A stretch of 64,000 nt of DNA. Source: Arachidicoccus soli. Its GTDB lineage: Bacteria; Bacteroidota; Bacteroidia; Chitinophagales; Chitinophagaceae. The notes beneath the pieces are model-generated. The model saw only the letters and a list, made by a program, of their open reading frames with translations. It did no database searches and was not told the DNA's origin. Below, one piece after another: positions 18,013-26,219 of the stretch. Location of the stretch: NCBI RefSeq assembly GCF_003600625.1, contig NZ_CP032489.1, positions 372,001-436,000 on the forward strand, written 5' to 3'. Every line of letters starts with the position of its first letter. Positions within the stretch are counted from its first letter, which is position 1. A program made the position numbers and the translations under genes.

Positions 18013-20868
18013 ATGATAATACAATATAAAAAAATATGGGGGTTAGCAGTTGCGTTTTTTAGCTTAGTTACTGCTAATGCACAATTATCCGAAAGTCATA
18101 AGATAGACTCTTCAAAAGCGGATAGCAGTATCAATAATCTTGTAGATTTAGGATTGAGAAAAGAAAAAGCATGGAGAACTACAGGAGCTACCTTTACGCT
18201 GCAAGGAAAAGAACTTACCCAAATGTTTAAAGGTAATTTGCTGAATACTTTGCAAGGACGTATTCCTGGGCTTACAGTAGTTACAGGATCGGGAGAACCG
18301 GGTTACGACAACCCTACACTATATGTTAGAGGACAGAGTAGCTGGAATATACAAGGAAATCAATTAGTGGTTTTATTAGATGGGTTTCAAGTCGATTTAA
18401 GTGCGCTAAGCGCTTTGTCATCTAATGAGATTGAATCTGTCACATTACTAAAAGATGCCGCCGCAACAGCTATGTTTGGGTTAAAAGGAGGTGCGGGTGT
18501 CTTAAGTATTCGTACAAAGGTGGGGAAAGTGTTACCCAAAAATGAGCTGGTATTAAATGCGCGTTATGGTGTGCAAAGTCTCATTAATCATCCGGAAGTA
18601 ATGGATGCATATAATTACACAACTTTTTACAATCAAGCTTTAGTAAACGACGGATTCTTACCTAAATATCCAAATCCTGAATTATATAAAGCAACTAATG
18701 ATCCGATTCATCCGAATGTTGATTGGTATAATCAGATGTTGAATAATAGTTCTGCAATTCAAGATTATAATCTTTCTTTTCGAGGTGGTACTAAGACTGC
18801 CAGATATTTTGTTTTAATGGATTATGAGAACTATACAGGGTTATATAAAAATGCAACTGCAATTGATAAAGACTTTGGTACTAACGCTAAATATAACAAA
18901 TTTAATCTTCGTGCTAATGTAGAAATTAATTTGAGCAAAAATCTATTGGTTACGACCAATATTTCGGGAGTTACAGAAGATCGAAATACACCTTCAGGGT
19001 TTACTGCTTCCCAATTGTTTAATAATTTAATGATGCTTCCTAGCGCAGCTTTTCCTGTAAAAAATCCCAATGGAACTTGGGGAAATAGTTCAGTGTACAA
19101 TTTTAATCCGGTAGAGTTGCTTCAACAGAATGGTATTTATAGTTCGCATACTAGAACGCTACAAACGGATTTTAGTTTTAAACAAAAATTAGATGCTATC
19201 ACTAAAGGGCTCAACTTTATTGGAGGTGTGTCTTTCAATAATCAATATGCAGGTTATTATCAAACACTTTTTCAGGTAAAAAGTTACGAGATTACCAAAG
19301 ATGCAAACGACATGGCTGTTTTGGACGATAGTGGGAATGTGGTCTATAAAACTATTGGAACTAATTCTCCGGGTTCTTCGACTGATGTGGGAACACAACA
19401 TTGGAATAGAAATACATCGCGATTGGGATTTAATTATGATCGTAATTTCGGCAAAAGTACGATCACAGGTGTATTGTTAGGGAATCGACAAAGTTATCTT
19501 CATAATGGACAATATTATGCTGTGCGCACACAAGGATTATCGACCAATATTACTTATGATTATTCACAAAAATATGTGGTTGATTTTTCTGGAGCATATA
19601 TGGGATCTGCAGATTTTGCACCAGGTCACCGATATGGGTTATTCCCTGCAGTAGGCATTGCCTGGATAGCATCTAAAGAGGATTTTTTGAAAAATAGTAA
19701 TGCTATCAATTATCTTAAAGTAAGAGCCTCTTATGGTTCTACAGGCAATATTAATGAAAATTATCGCTTCTTATATGAAGAGATGGCCAATGGGGCTAAT
19801 GGCTGGATTGTGGGTAGCAGTAATACTTCAAAAGGAGGGAAGGCTATAGGCCAAATGGCAAATGCCAATGCGTCCTGGGAATTAAAGACCACATTCAATG
19901 TTGGCATTGATTTACAATTATGGAAAAATTTATCGGCCACGATAGATGCCTTTAGTGAAAAACGCACAGGCATTTTTCAAATACCTTCTGCTGATGTGCC
20001 TGATTTTACTGGCTTCTCACTTCCTTATATTAATAGTGGTATTGTTCAAAATAAAGGAATCGAAGCTGTATTGGGATATAAAAGTAATGGTGAAAGTTTT
20101 CAATATCATGTGAATGGAACTGTTTCTTTTGCTCGAAATAAAATCATTCAAAAATCTGAAAATGCACAGCCTTTTAGCCGACTGTATCAAGCTGGTTATG
20201 CTATTGGACAAGAAAAAGGATTGGTGTTTGATGGCTTTTATCAAGAAGCTGATTTTAATCCAGACGGGAGTTTGAAGAGCGGTATAGCTAGTTCTTCTTT
20301 TGCTAATGTAAAACCCGGTGATATAAAATATAAGGATTTAGATGGCAATGGTATCATCAATCAATATGATATGAAGCCTTTTGGTTATAATAACGTACCT
20401 GAAATTACGCTTGGGCTCAACTTAGGATTTAATTATAAAGGGTTTGATTTTAATGCATTTGTGCAAGGTGTAATGAATCGTACTGTTAATTTGCTAACGA
20501 CCGCATATAACTATACCCATCCTTTTGTAAATAATAATAATATTACTGTGTTCTCTGCAAATAGCTGGACGCCCGAAACTGCTCAAACGGCAACAACGCC
20601 GCGTCTTTCTACATTAAGCAATGCAAATAACAATCAGCCTTCTAATTTTTGGTTACGCAATGGTAATTTTTTCAAACTTAGAAGTATAGAACTAGGTTAC
20701 ACATTACCTCAAAAAGGTGCGTTGAAAAAGTTCAATTCAATAAGACTTTTCGTAAATGGTACCGATCTTTTTACGTTTAATAAAATTGATGGATTGGAAC
20801 CTGAGAATCTTTCAATGGGGTATCCATTAACGAAGGTGGTGAATTTCGGATTTAATATGAAATTTTAG
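18013..20868 (+). CDS. Second SusC-type TonB-linked outer membrane protein, short N-terminus
   Basis: A 951-residue outer-membrane transporter with a signal peptide (VTANAQ, cleavage near residue 24) leading almost directly into the plug domain (about 55-175: LNTLQGRIPGLTVVTGSGEPG, LLDGFQVDLSALSALSSNEIESVTLLKDAAATAMFG). It lacks both the STN and the carboxypeptidase-like domains of the first SusC. The TonB-box position carries Asn-Asn-Leu-Val-Asp-Leu-Gly instead of the usual acidic-valine run. The barrel looks complete and ends in FGFNMKF. It pairs with the SusD at 20981. It cannot signal to FecR in the usual way, so it may import a second product under control of the first. Confidence 0.92.
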   Translation: MIIQYKKIWGLAVAFFSLVTANAQLSESHKIDSSKADSSINNLVDLGLRKEKAWRTTGATFTLQGKELTQMFKGNLLNTLQGRIPGLTVVTGSGEPGYDNPTLYVRGQSSWNIQGNQLVVLLDGFQVDLSALSALSSNEIESVTLLKDAAATAMFGLKGGAGVLSIRTKVGKVLPKNELVLNARYGVQSLINHPEVMDAYNYTTFYNQALVNDGFLPKYPNPELYKATNDPIHPNVDWYNQMLNNSSAIQDYNLSFRGGTKTARYFVLMDYENYTGLYKNATAIDKDFGTNAKYNKFNLRANVEINLSKNLLVTTNISGVTEDRNTPSGFTASQLFNNLMMLPSAAFPVKNPNGTWGNSSVYNFNPVELLQQNGIYSSHTRTLQTDFSFKQKLDAITKGLNFIGGVSFNNQYAGYYQTLFQVKSYEITKDANDMAVLDDSGNVVYKTIGTNSPGSSTDVGTQHWNRNTSRLGFNYDRNFGKSTITGVLLGNRQSYLHNGQYYAVRTQGLSTNITYDYSQKYVVDFSGAYMGSADFAPGHRYGLFPAVGIAWIASKEDFLKNSNAINYLKVRASYGSTGNINENYRFLYEEMANGANGWIVGSSNTSKGGKAIGQMANANASWELKTTFNVGIDLQLWKNLSATIDAFSEKRTGIFQIPSADVPDFTGFSLPYINSGIVQNKGIEAVLGYKSNGESFQYHVNGTVSFARNKIIQKSENAQPFSRLYQAGYAIGQEKGLVFDGFYQEADFNPDGSLKSGIASSSFANVKPGDIKYKDLDGNGIINQYDMKPFGYNNVPEITLGLNLGFNYKGFDFNAFVQGVMNRTVNLLTTAYNYTHPFVNNNNITVFSANSWTPETAQTATTPRLSTLSNANNNQPSNFWLRNGNFFKLRSIELGYTLPQKGALKKFNSIRLFVNGTDLFTFNKIDGLEPENLSMGYPLTKVVNFGFNMKF

Positions 20869-20980
20869 TAATCAAACCGTAATTAGAAATCATGAAATGA
20901 GCCCTAATAATTTTGCATAAACAAAGCGATCATTATTCTGGCGAATTCCATCTGACAAATAAAACAATAAAAGTAAACAG

Positions 20981-22669
20981 ATGAAAAAAATCATTCTTAT
21001 TATATCGGCAATAGCCATTAGCCTTACATCATGTAAAAAAGATTATCTCAATGTAAATGATGTGAAAGCATACATTACTCCGGATCAGCTTTACGCCAAT
21101 TATAACTATGCTCAACAGGCAGTATGGAATATATACAGCTATTTACCGGATGGCTTTGCTAACTTAGACTATGAAGCGATTACAGATAATGCCGAAGCAA
21201 CAAATGTGTCGGATATTTCGCAGACTTTTAATACAGGTATTTGGAACCAATACAACAATCCTGATGCATCTTGGAGGCGTGACTTTAATGGGATTAGACA
21301 GGCCAATTTGTATTTAGCAAATAAAGATAAGGTAGATATTACTTATATCAGAGATCAGATTATTACAGCAGATTCTACAGCTTGGTTCAATGCAGAAAAT
21401 AATGTGAAATTTATGCAAGGTGAGGTTTTGTTCCTAAAGGCATTTTTTTACTTTGATCTTGTAAAACGTTATGGGGGTGTCCCTATTATGAACAAACCTT
21501 TAGATTACGATAATCAAAGTACTTGGAAAAATATACCTAGAAATTCGGTAGATGAATGTATGAAATATATTGCTGCACTTTGTGATACCGCAGCTACCAT
21601 TATACCTGCAAATTTGGCATCTTATTCTTGGTACGATTTGGGCCGTGTAACCCAAGGTGCTATCAGAGCTTTGAAAGCAAGAGCACTATTATATGCGGCA
21701 AGTCCCTTATTTAAAGCTGCTGGTGCTACAACAACTTGGGCGGATGCAGCTAATGCGGCGCATGCTGTAATTGCGATGAATGCATATTCACTTGACCCTA
21801 GTTATAAAAATTTATTTGGCGCCAATAATGCAACTTCCAAGGAAGCTATCTTTTATCGCCGCTATGGTAATACCAATTCTGTTGAGTATAATAATTTTCC
21901 TATTGTATTTCAAAATGCCAATGGGAATAGTATTACCCCTACGCAAAATTTTGTAGACCAATTTGAAGTATTGGAAAAAGATGGCAATGGAAATATAATC
22001 GGATCAAGGCCTTTTGACTGGTCTAATCCAATAGATGCTGCAAATCCTTATGCAGACAGAGATCCGAGATTAGCTGCAACAGTGGTTTATAACAATTCGG
22101 TATTTTCTTCTACAACTATCGAGACATTTACTGGGGGGAATAGTGGGTTACCTAAATTGAATGCTACTAAAACAGGATACTATCTTTCAAAATGGGTGAA
22201 TCAATCGGTAGATTTAGTGGCAAATACAAGCACCGTTCATACCTGGATTTATTTTAGATATGCCGACATATTATTGGATTATGCTGAAGCGATGTATAAT
22301 GCATATGGAGCTATTTCAGATCCTGAAGCATATGGTATGACAGCTTTGATGGCTATCAACATGGTTAGAGCTCGTGTAAATATGCCGCCATTAACTGCTG
22401 CACAATTAAATCAGCAAAGTATTGAACACGAACGTGCCGTTGAATTTGGTTTTGAAAATCAACGTTTATGGGATGTACGTAGATGGAACGAAGGAGTGGA
22501 TATATTCAACAAGCCTGTTACTCGCATAGAAATTACAAAAAGTGGTACGAATTATTCTTATGCAGTTAAGCCTTTAGAAAATAGATCTTTCGAACAAAAA
22601 ATGAACTTTTATCCAATTCCGCAAAGTGAGATCTCAAAAACCGATTGGACTCAAAACCCTGGTTGGTAA
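20981..22669 (+). CDS. SusD/RagB-type glycan-binding lipoprotein (pair 2)
   Basis: The surface lipoprotein partner of the second SusC. The lipobox is SLTSC with Cys18. The 562 residues show the SusD fold: LFLKAFFYFDLVKRYGGVP in the N-terminal part, GRVTQGAIRALKARALLYAASP in the helical repeat region, and RYADILLDYAEAMYNAYG with ERAVEFGFENQRLWDVRRW in the C-terminal part, ending in QNPGW. It follows the SusC by 112 bases, longer than the other gaps in the locus, and precedes a surface-binding lipoprotein by 50. Confidence 0.95.
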   Translation: MKKIILIISAIAISLTSCKKDYLNVNDVKAYITPDQLYANYNYAQQAVWNIYSYLPDGFANLDYEAITDNAEATNVSDISQTFNTGIWNQYNNPDASWRRDFNGIRQANLYLANKDKVDITYIRDQIITADSTAWFNAENNVKFMQGEVLFLKAFFYFDLVKRYGGVPIMNKPLDYDNQSTWKNIPRNSVDECMKYIAALCDTAATIIPANLASYSWYDLGRVTQGAIRALKARALLYAASPLFKAAGATTTWADAANAAHAVIAMNAYSLDPSYKNLFGANNATSKEAIFYRRYGNTNSVEYNNFPIVFQNANGNSITPTQNFVDQFEVLEKDGNGNIIGSRPFDWSNPIDAANPYADRDPRLAATVVYNNSVFSSTTIETFTGGNSGLPKLNATKTGYYLSKWVNQSVDLVANTSTVHTWIYFRYADILLDYAEAMYNAYGAISDPEAYGMTALMAINMVRARVNMPPLTAAQLNQQSIEHERAVEFGFENQRLWDVRRWNEGVDIFNKPVTRIEITKSGTNYSYAVKPLENRSFEQKMNFYPIPQSEISKTDWTQNPGW

Positions 22670-22719
22670 TAGTTTCGAGATATGGTTTATAAATAAAATT
22701 AAACAATATTAAAACTTAC

Positions 22720-24225
22720 ATGGCTATGAATAAGCGCATATTTATTATAACGATATCGGCATTATGTCTGGGCTTGGTAATCTTTGTGGGTTGCAAGCAA
22801 GATTTTATACAAGGTGTAAAAACTGTTGAGACGGGTAAGGTATATTTTCCTGGAGCCGACAGTATTAGTGGCGGCGTTATTCCTGTTGTAAATAATTATG
22901 TTATCGATACTTCAGCGAATGCCATTGGCTTCCCAGTAAAAATATATCGTGGTGGTTTCTCTGATAATACAAACTTTACAGTAAATGTGAGTGTTGACAA
23001 TAGTGCTATCTCTGGATTGATGCAGTCGGGCAAGTTGCCTACAAATACGGTTGCGCTTTCTCCAGATGATTATATCCTCAATCCAACGGATACTATTTCA
23101 TTAGGTTCAGGAGGTACAATGACAGGTGAAATAACGCCCTTAGTAAAAAATAGTAGTTTGGAAAAGTATAGTGGTAAAGTCGTTGCATTGGGTCTTACCA
23201 TAAGTGGTTCCTCTAAATTTGATGTTAATGCTGAGATGAATAAAGTGGTTATTTATTTTCCTGTAGATTCTCTTTTGGGACAAATATATTTTACCAATGC
23301 AGGTCAGACCAATAATTTAGTTTCAGTAATTAAAAACTATGTTTTCGATAGTGCTGCCCATACCGTTAATTTCTCATTGCCTATTGCTCGCGCCGGAGTA
23401 GCAGATATGTCTGCCTTTACAGCAAATTTATCAGTAGATAACAGTGCTATTGCTGGATTAGTAAACAATGGTAACCTTCCGGCAAATACAGTTGCTTTAT
23501 CACCTGGCGATTATACCCTTAATCAGAACATTAATCTTACAGTATCAAATGGAATGTTGATGGGGATAGCAATGCCTAAAATTAATGTTGCTAGTATTGA
23601 ACAATATAGCGGAAAGGTGGCTGCATTGGGAATTACTATTACGAGCTCATCTAAGTATATGATCAATCCTGAAAGGAGTACAGTGATTATTTATTTCAAT
23701 GTAGATGATATTTTAAATATTGTTGCACCTCGCGTAAACTTATTGGATTTTTCTAAATGGACTCCTGTGAAATTATCAATTCCTACAACAGTTACGGCAA
23801 CTATTAATCCAAGTGATAACTCTATATGGTTTCAAGGTGGGACTGGTGGATACGATCAAGCAGGCGTATATCAAGCGATTCAAGTGAAAGCAAATCTTCC
23901 TTACAAAGTAGATATGAATGTAGAAGGGTCTGGTGCTAATAATGTTTGGTTTGAAATATGGATATCCTCTAAGCAACCCGTTGATGGACAAGATGTCACA
24001 GCAAGTTGGGACCCGACAGCTAAAACCCTACTCGGTATAAACACTTGGGATGGCTGTGGCAAGAGTGCTTTTAATGGACTTTTGTCGCAAATACAATGTG
24101 AAGTAAAGGTTGGACAAGGAACAATTACGTTCCCTACTAGCGGCACTTATTATATTACAATCAAATCGGGGGGTAATGATTTAGGCACTACTGGCATAAA
24201 AGCAACTAATATTTATTTTAAATAA
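22720..24225 (+). CDS. SusE/F-position surface glycan-binding lipoprotein with tandem DUF1735-like domains
   Basis: A 501-residue lipoprotein (lipobox IFVGC, Cys25) at the place where PULs encode surface glycan-binding proteins. It contains two homologous beta-rich repeats of the DUF1735 type, about 35-185 and 190-335. Each has a YFP or YFT start, NYVIDTS or NYVFDSA, VSVDNSAISGL or LSVDNSAIAGL, and LPTNTVALSP or LPANTVALSP. A C-terminal beta domain of about 165 residues with aromatic-rich stretches (WFQGGTGGYDQAGVYQ, VWFEIWISSKQPVDGQ) may be the carbohydrate-binding module. No enzyme motif is seen. Start could also be ATG at 22726. Confidence 0.8.
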   Translation: MAMNKRIFIITISALCLGLVIFVGCKQDFIQGVKTVETGKVYFPGADSISGGVIPVVNNYVIDTSANAIGFPVKIYRGGFSDNTNFTVNVSVDNSAISGLMQSGKLPTNTVALSPDDYILNPTDTISLGSGGTMTGEITPLVKNSSLEKYSGKVVALGLTISGSSKFDVNAEMNKVVIYFPVDSLLGQIYFTNAGQTNNLVSVIKNYVFDSAAHTVNFSLPIARAGVADMSAFTANLSVDNSAIAGLVNNGNLPANTVALSPGDYTLNQNINLTVSNGMLMGIAMPKINVASIEQYSGKVAALGITITSSSKYMINPERSTVIIYFNVDDILNIVAPRVNLLDFSKWTPVKLSIPTTVTATINPSDNSIWFQGGTGGYDQAGVYQAIQVKANLPYKVDMNVEGSGANNVWFEIWISSKQPVDGQDVTASWDPTAKTLLGINTWDGCGKSAFNGLLSQIQCEVKVGQGTITFPTSGTYYITIKSGGNDLGTTGIKATNIYFK

Positions 24226-24282
24226 TAAAAGGTTCTCTAAAATTAGGTTGAGCACTCATAGCAATACCGACTAAGGAGGCTG

Positions 24283-24362
24283 AAGTAATCTTAATCTTTG
24301 AGGAGATTGCTTCACCGCTTTCGCTAAGAAGTCTCTTATGCAGACCCGGGCTTTGATTACTT
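24283..24362. repeat. Short MITE-like palindromic repeat
   Basis: Ends AAGTAATC (24283-24290) and GATTACTT (24355-24362) are perfect inverted repeats around an 80-base unit with an inner partly paired GAGGAGATTGCTT ... AAGAAGTCTC. It splits the PUL between the binding protein and the ThuA genes and resembles dispersed intergenic repeats of this phylum. Copy number cannot be judged from one window. Confidence 0.4.
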
Positions 24363-24419
24363 GTTAATGATTATAGAAATATAGAGTTTTACATAATTAT
24401 AGAACATAAGATTTTAAAA

Positions 24420-25196
24420 ATGAAACACAAATTTTCTGTAATTATTGTTTTTACTATACTATTATTTTCAAGTATAGTCGGCAATGCGCAATTTCAAAGC
24501 CCGCGTTTTCATGTATTGGCTTTGTATGAAAATGGGGGCCATCATATTGCGTATTCACTTGCGGCAAAATTGTGGCTCAATAAGCTTGCGGCGGACAGTA
24601 ACTTTGTTATTCATTACATTCAAAATACTGATTCTATTGATGGAAATTTTTTGTCTAAGTATCAATTGTTTATTCAACTCGATTACCCTCCTTATGCTTG
24701 GAAAGAGAAAGCTACCAAGGCATTTGAGCATTATATAGAAGAGGGGAAAGGCGGTTGGATTGGTTTTCATCATGCTACTTTGTTGGGAGAATTTGATGGC
24801 TATAAGATGTGGAATTGGTTCTCCAGATTTATGGGAGGCATTCGCTTTACGAATTACATTGCGGATTTTGCAGCAGCTAATGTAGAAGTGGAAGACAGCA
24901 CGCATCCCGTTATGCACGGCCTTCCCAAATCTTTTATTATCCGCAAAGAAGAATGGTACACGTATGATAAAAGTCCCCGCCCGAATGTACATGTTTTAGC
25001 CACGGTAGATGAATCTTCTTATGTGCCGGATTCTAAAATAAAAATGGGTGGAGATCATCCGGTTGTATGGATAAACGAAAGAATGAAGGCGAGAAATGTA
25101 TATATTTTTATGGGGCATTCTCCTATACTTTTCGAAAATCATTTTTATACTACTTTGTTTAAAAATGCGATTTTTTGGGCTGCAATGAACAAGTAA
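24420..25196 (+). CDS. ThuA-like domain secreted protein 1
   Basis: A 258-residue exported protein: a signal peptide ending in IVGNAQ (about 27) is followed by one ThuA-like (trehalose-utilization, glutamine-amidotransferase-like) domain. Visible family features are VLALYENGGHHIAYS near the start, GGWIGFHHATLLGEF in the middle, HPVMHGLPKSFIIRKEEWYTYD, and GGDHPVVWINERMKARNVYIFMGHSP near the end. Biochemistry of this group is not settled; ThuA is linked to keto-sugar metabolism. It is followed by a second ThuA gene. Its presence in a glucan-type PUL suggests work on a released sugar in the periplasm, but this is an inference. Confidence 0.85.
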   Translation: MKHKFSVIIVFTILLFSSIVGNAQFQSPRFHVLALYENGGHHIAYSLAAKLWLNKLAADSNFVIHYIQNTDSIDGNFLSKYQLFIQLDYPPYAWKEKATKAFEHYIEEGKGGWIGFHHATLLGEFDGYKMWNWFSRFMGGIRFTNYIADFAAANVEVEDSTHPVMHGLPKSFIIRKEEWYTYDKSPRPNVHVLATVDESSYVPDSKIKMGGDHPVVWINERMKARNVYIFMGHSPILFENHFYTTLFKNAIFWAAMNK

Positions 25197-25301
25197 AAAG
25201 TAGCAGCTCTTTTTATCAGTACTTTCTGGATGCCTCCATGTACGTTGCATCATAAAGTACAGTTATATGTTATTAATAATTCAATTAAAATATTTATAGC
25301 G

Positions 25302-26195
25302 ATGAAATCTAAGTTGTATTTTCTTTCAGTCCTCTTGCTGTTATCGATATGTTGGAAGGCTGCCGTAGCAAGCTCTTTGAACATGGGTAGGGAGCATAAA
25401 CACACTCCTTTAAAAGCACATCTTCCAAAAGAGAAAGATTTTCATGTGATTGCTTTTTATACGGGAAAGAATGACCTGGCGCATATCAGTTTTGTACACG
25501 AAGCCAACAAATGGTTTCCTACGATGGCTAAAAAAAATCATTTTACGTATGATTCTACCAATAATTGGGATCATCTAAACGATACTTTTTTGGCACATTA
25601 TCAGGTAGTACTTTTTCTGGATACACGGCCTGAAGTGCCTGCACAACGAGCGGCATTCGAACGCTATATGAATCATGGAGGTGCATGGATGGGTTTTCAT
25701 TTCGCAGCGTTTTCTTTAGACAATTCTGCTGTACCCGATAACTGGCATTGGTACCACGATGAATTTTTGGGATGCGGTCAATATGTAAGCAATACTTGGA
25801 GACCAACGGCTGCAGTACTCCGAGTGGAAGACAAAGAGCATCCTGCTATGAAGGGCCTGCCTACTATTTTCAAATCGCAACCGAATGAATGGTATCGCTG
25901 GTCGAATGATTTAAGAAAAAATCCAGACATAGATATTCTGTTATCCATCGATACGTCGAGCTTTCCTTTAGGTACAGGTCCAAAGCAAACTGAGATTTGG
26001 CATAGCGGCTATTATCCTGTTGTTTGGACAAATTCAAAATACAAAATGATTTATGTGAATATGGGACATAATGATATGGATTACGAACATAAATATGATA
26101 ATACAAACCGTACATTGTCTTATACATTTAAGAATAAGATACAAGACCAATTTATCATCAACAGTTTACTATGGTTGGCTGGGCGCAATCGCTAA
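25302..26195 (+). CDS. ThuA-like domain secreted protein 2
   Basis: The frame is open from 25230, but the ATG at 25302 (MKSKLYFLSVLLLLSICWKAAVA) starts a proper signal peptide, so 25302 is chosen, giving 297 residues. The ThuA-like domain shows FHVIAFYTGKNDLAHISFVHEAN, AWMGFHFAAFSLDN, EHPAMKGLPTIFKSQPNEWYRW and YPVVWTNSKYKMIYVNMGHND. It is related to but clearly different from the preceding ThuA protein, so the pair is an old duplication or two separate recruits rather than a recent copy. It lies 105 bases after ThuA 1 and 24 before the GH9 gene. Confidence 0.85.
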   Translation: MKSKLYFLSVLLLLSICWKAAVASSLNMGREHKHTPLKAHLPKEKDFHVIAFYTGKNDLAHISFVHEANKWFPTMAKKNHFTYDSTNNWDHLNDTFLAHYQVVLFLDTRPEVPAQRAAFERYMNHGGAWMGFHFAAFSLDNSAVPDNWHWYHDEFLGCGQYVSNTWRPTAAVLRVEDKEHPAMKGLPTIFKSQPNEWYRWSNDLRKNPDIDILLSIDTSSFPLGTGPKQTEIWHSGYYPVVWTNSKYKMIYVNMGHNDMDYEHKYDNTNRTLSYTFKNKIQDQFIINSLLWLAGRNR

Positions 26196-26219
26196 TACTA
26201 CCTCTTTTATAAATATACA

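Noticed and set aside
25230-25301. Longer start for ThuA-like protein 2
   Set aside because: The extra 24 residues precede a clear signal peptide that begins at ATG 25302.
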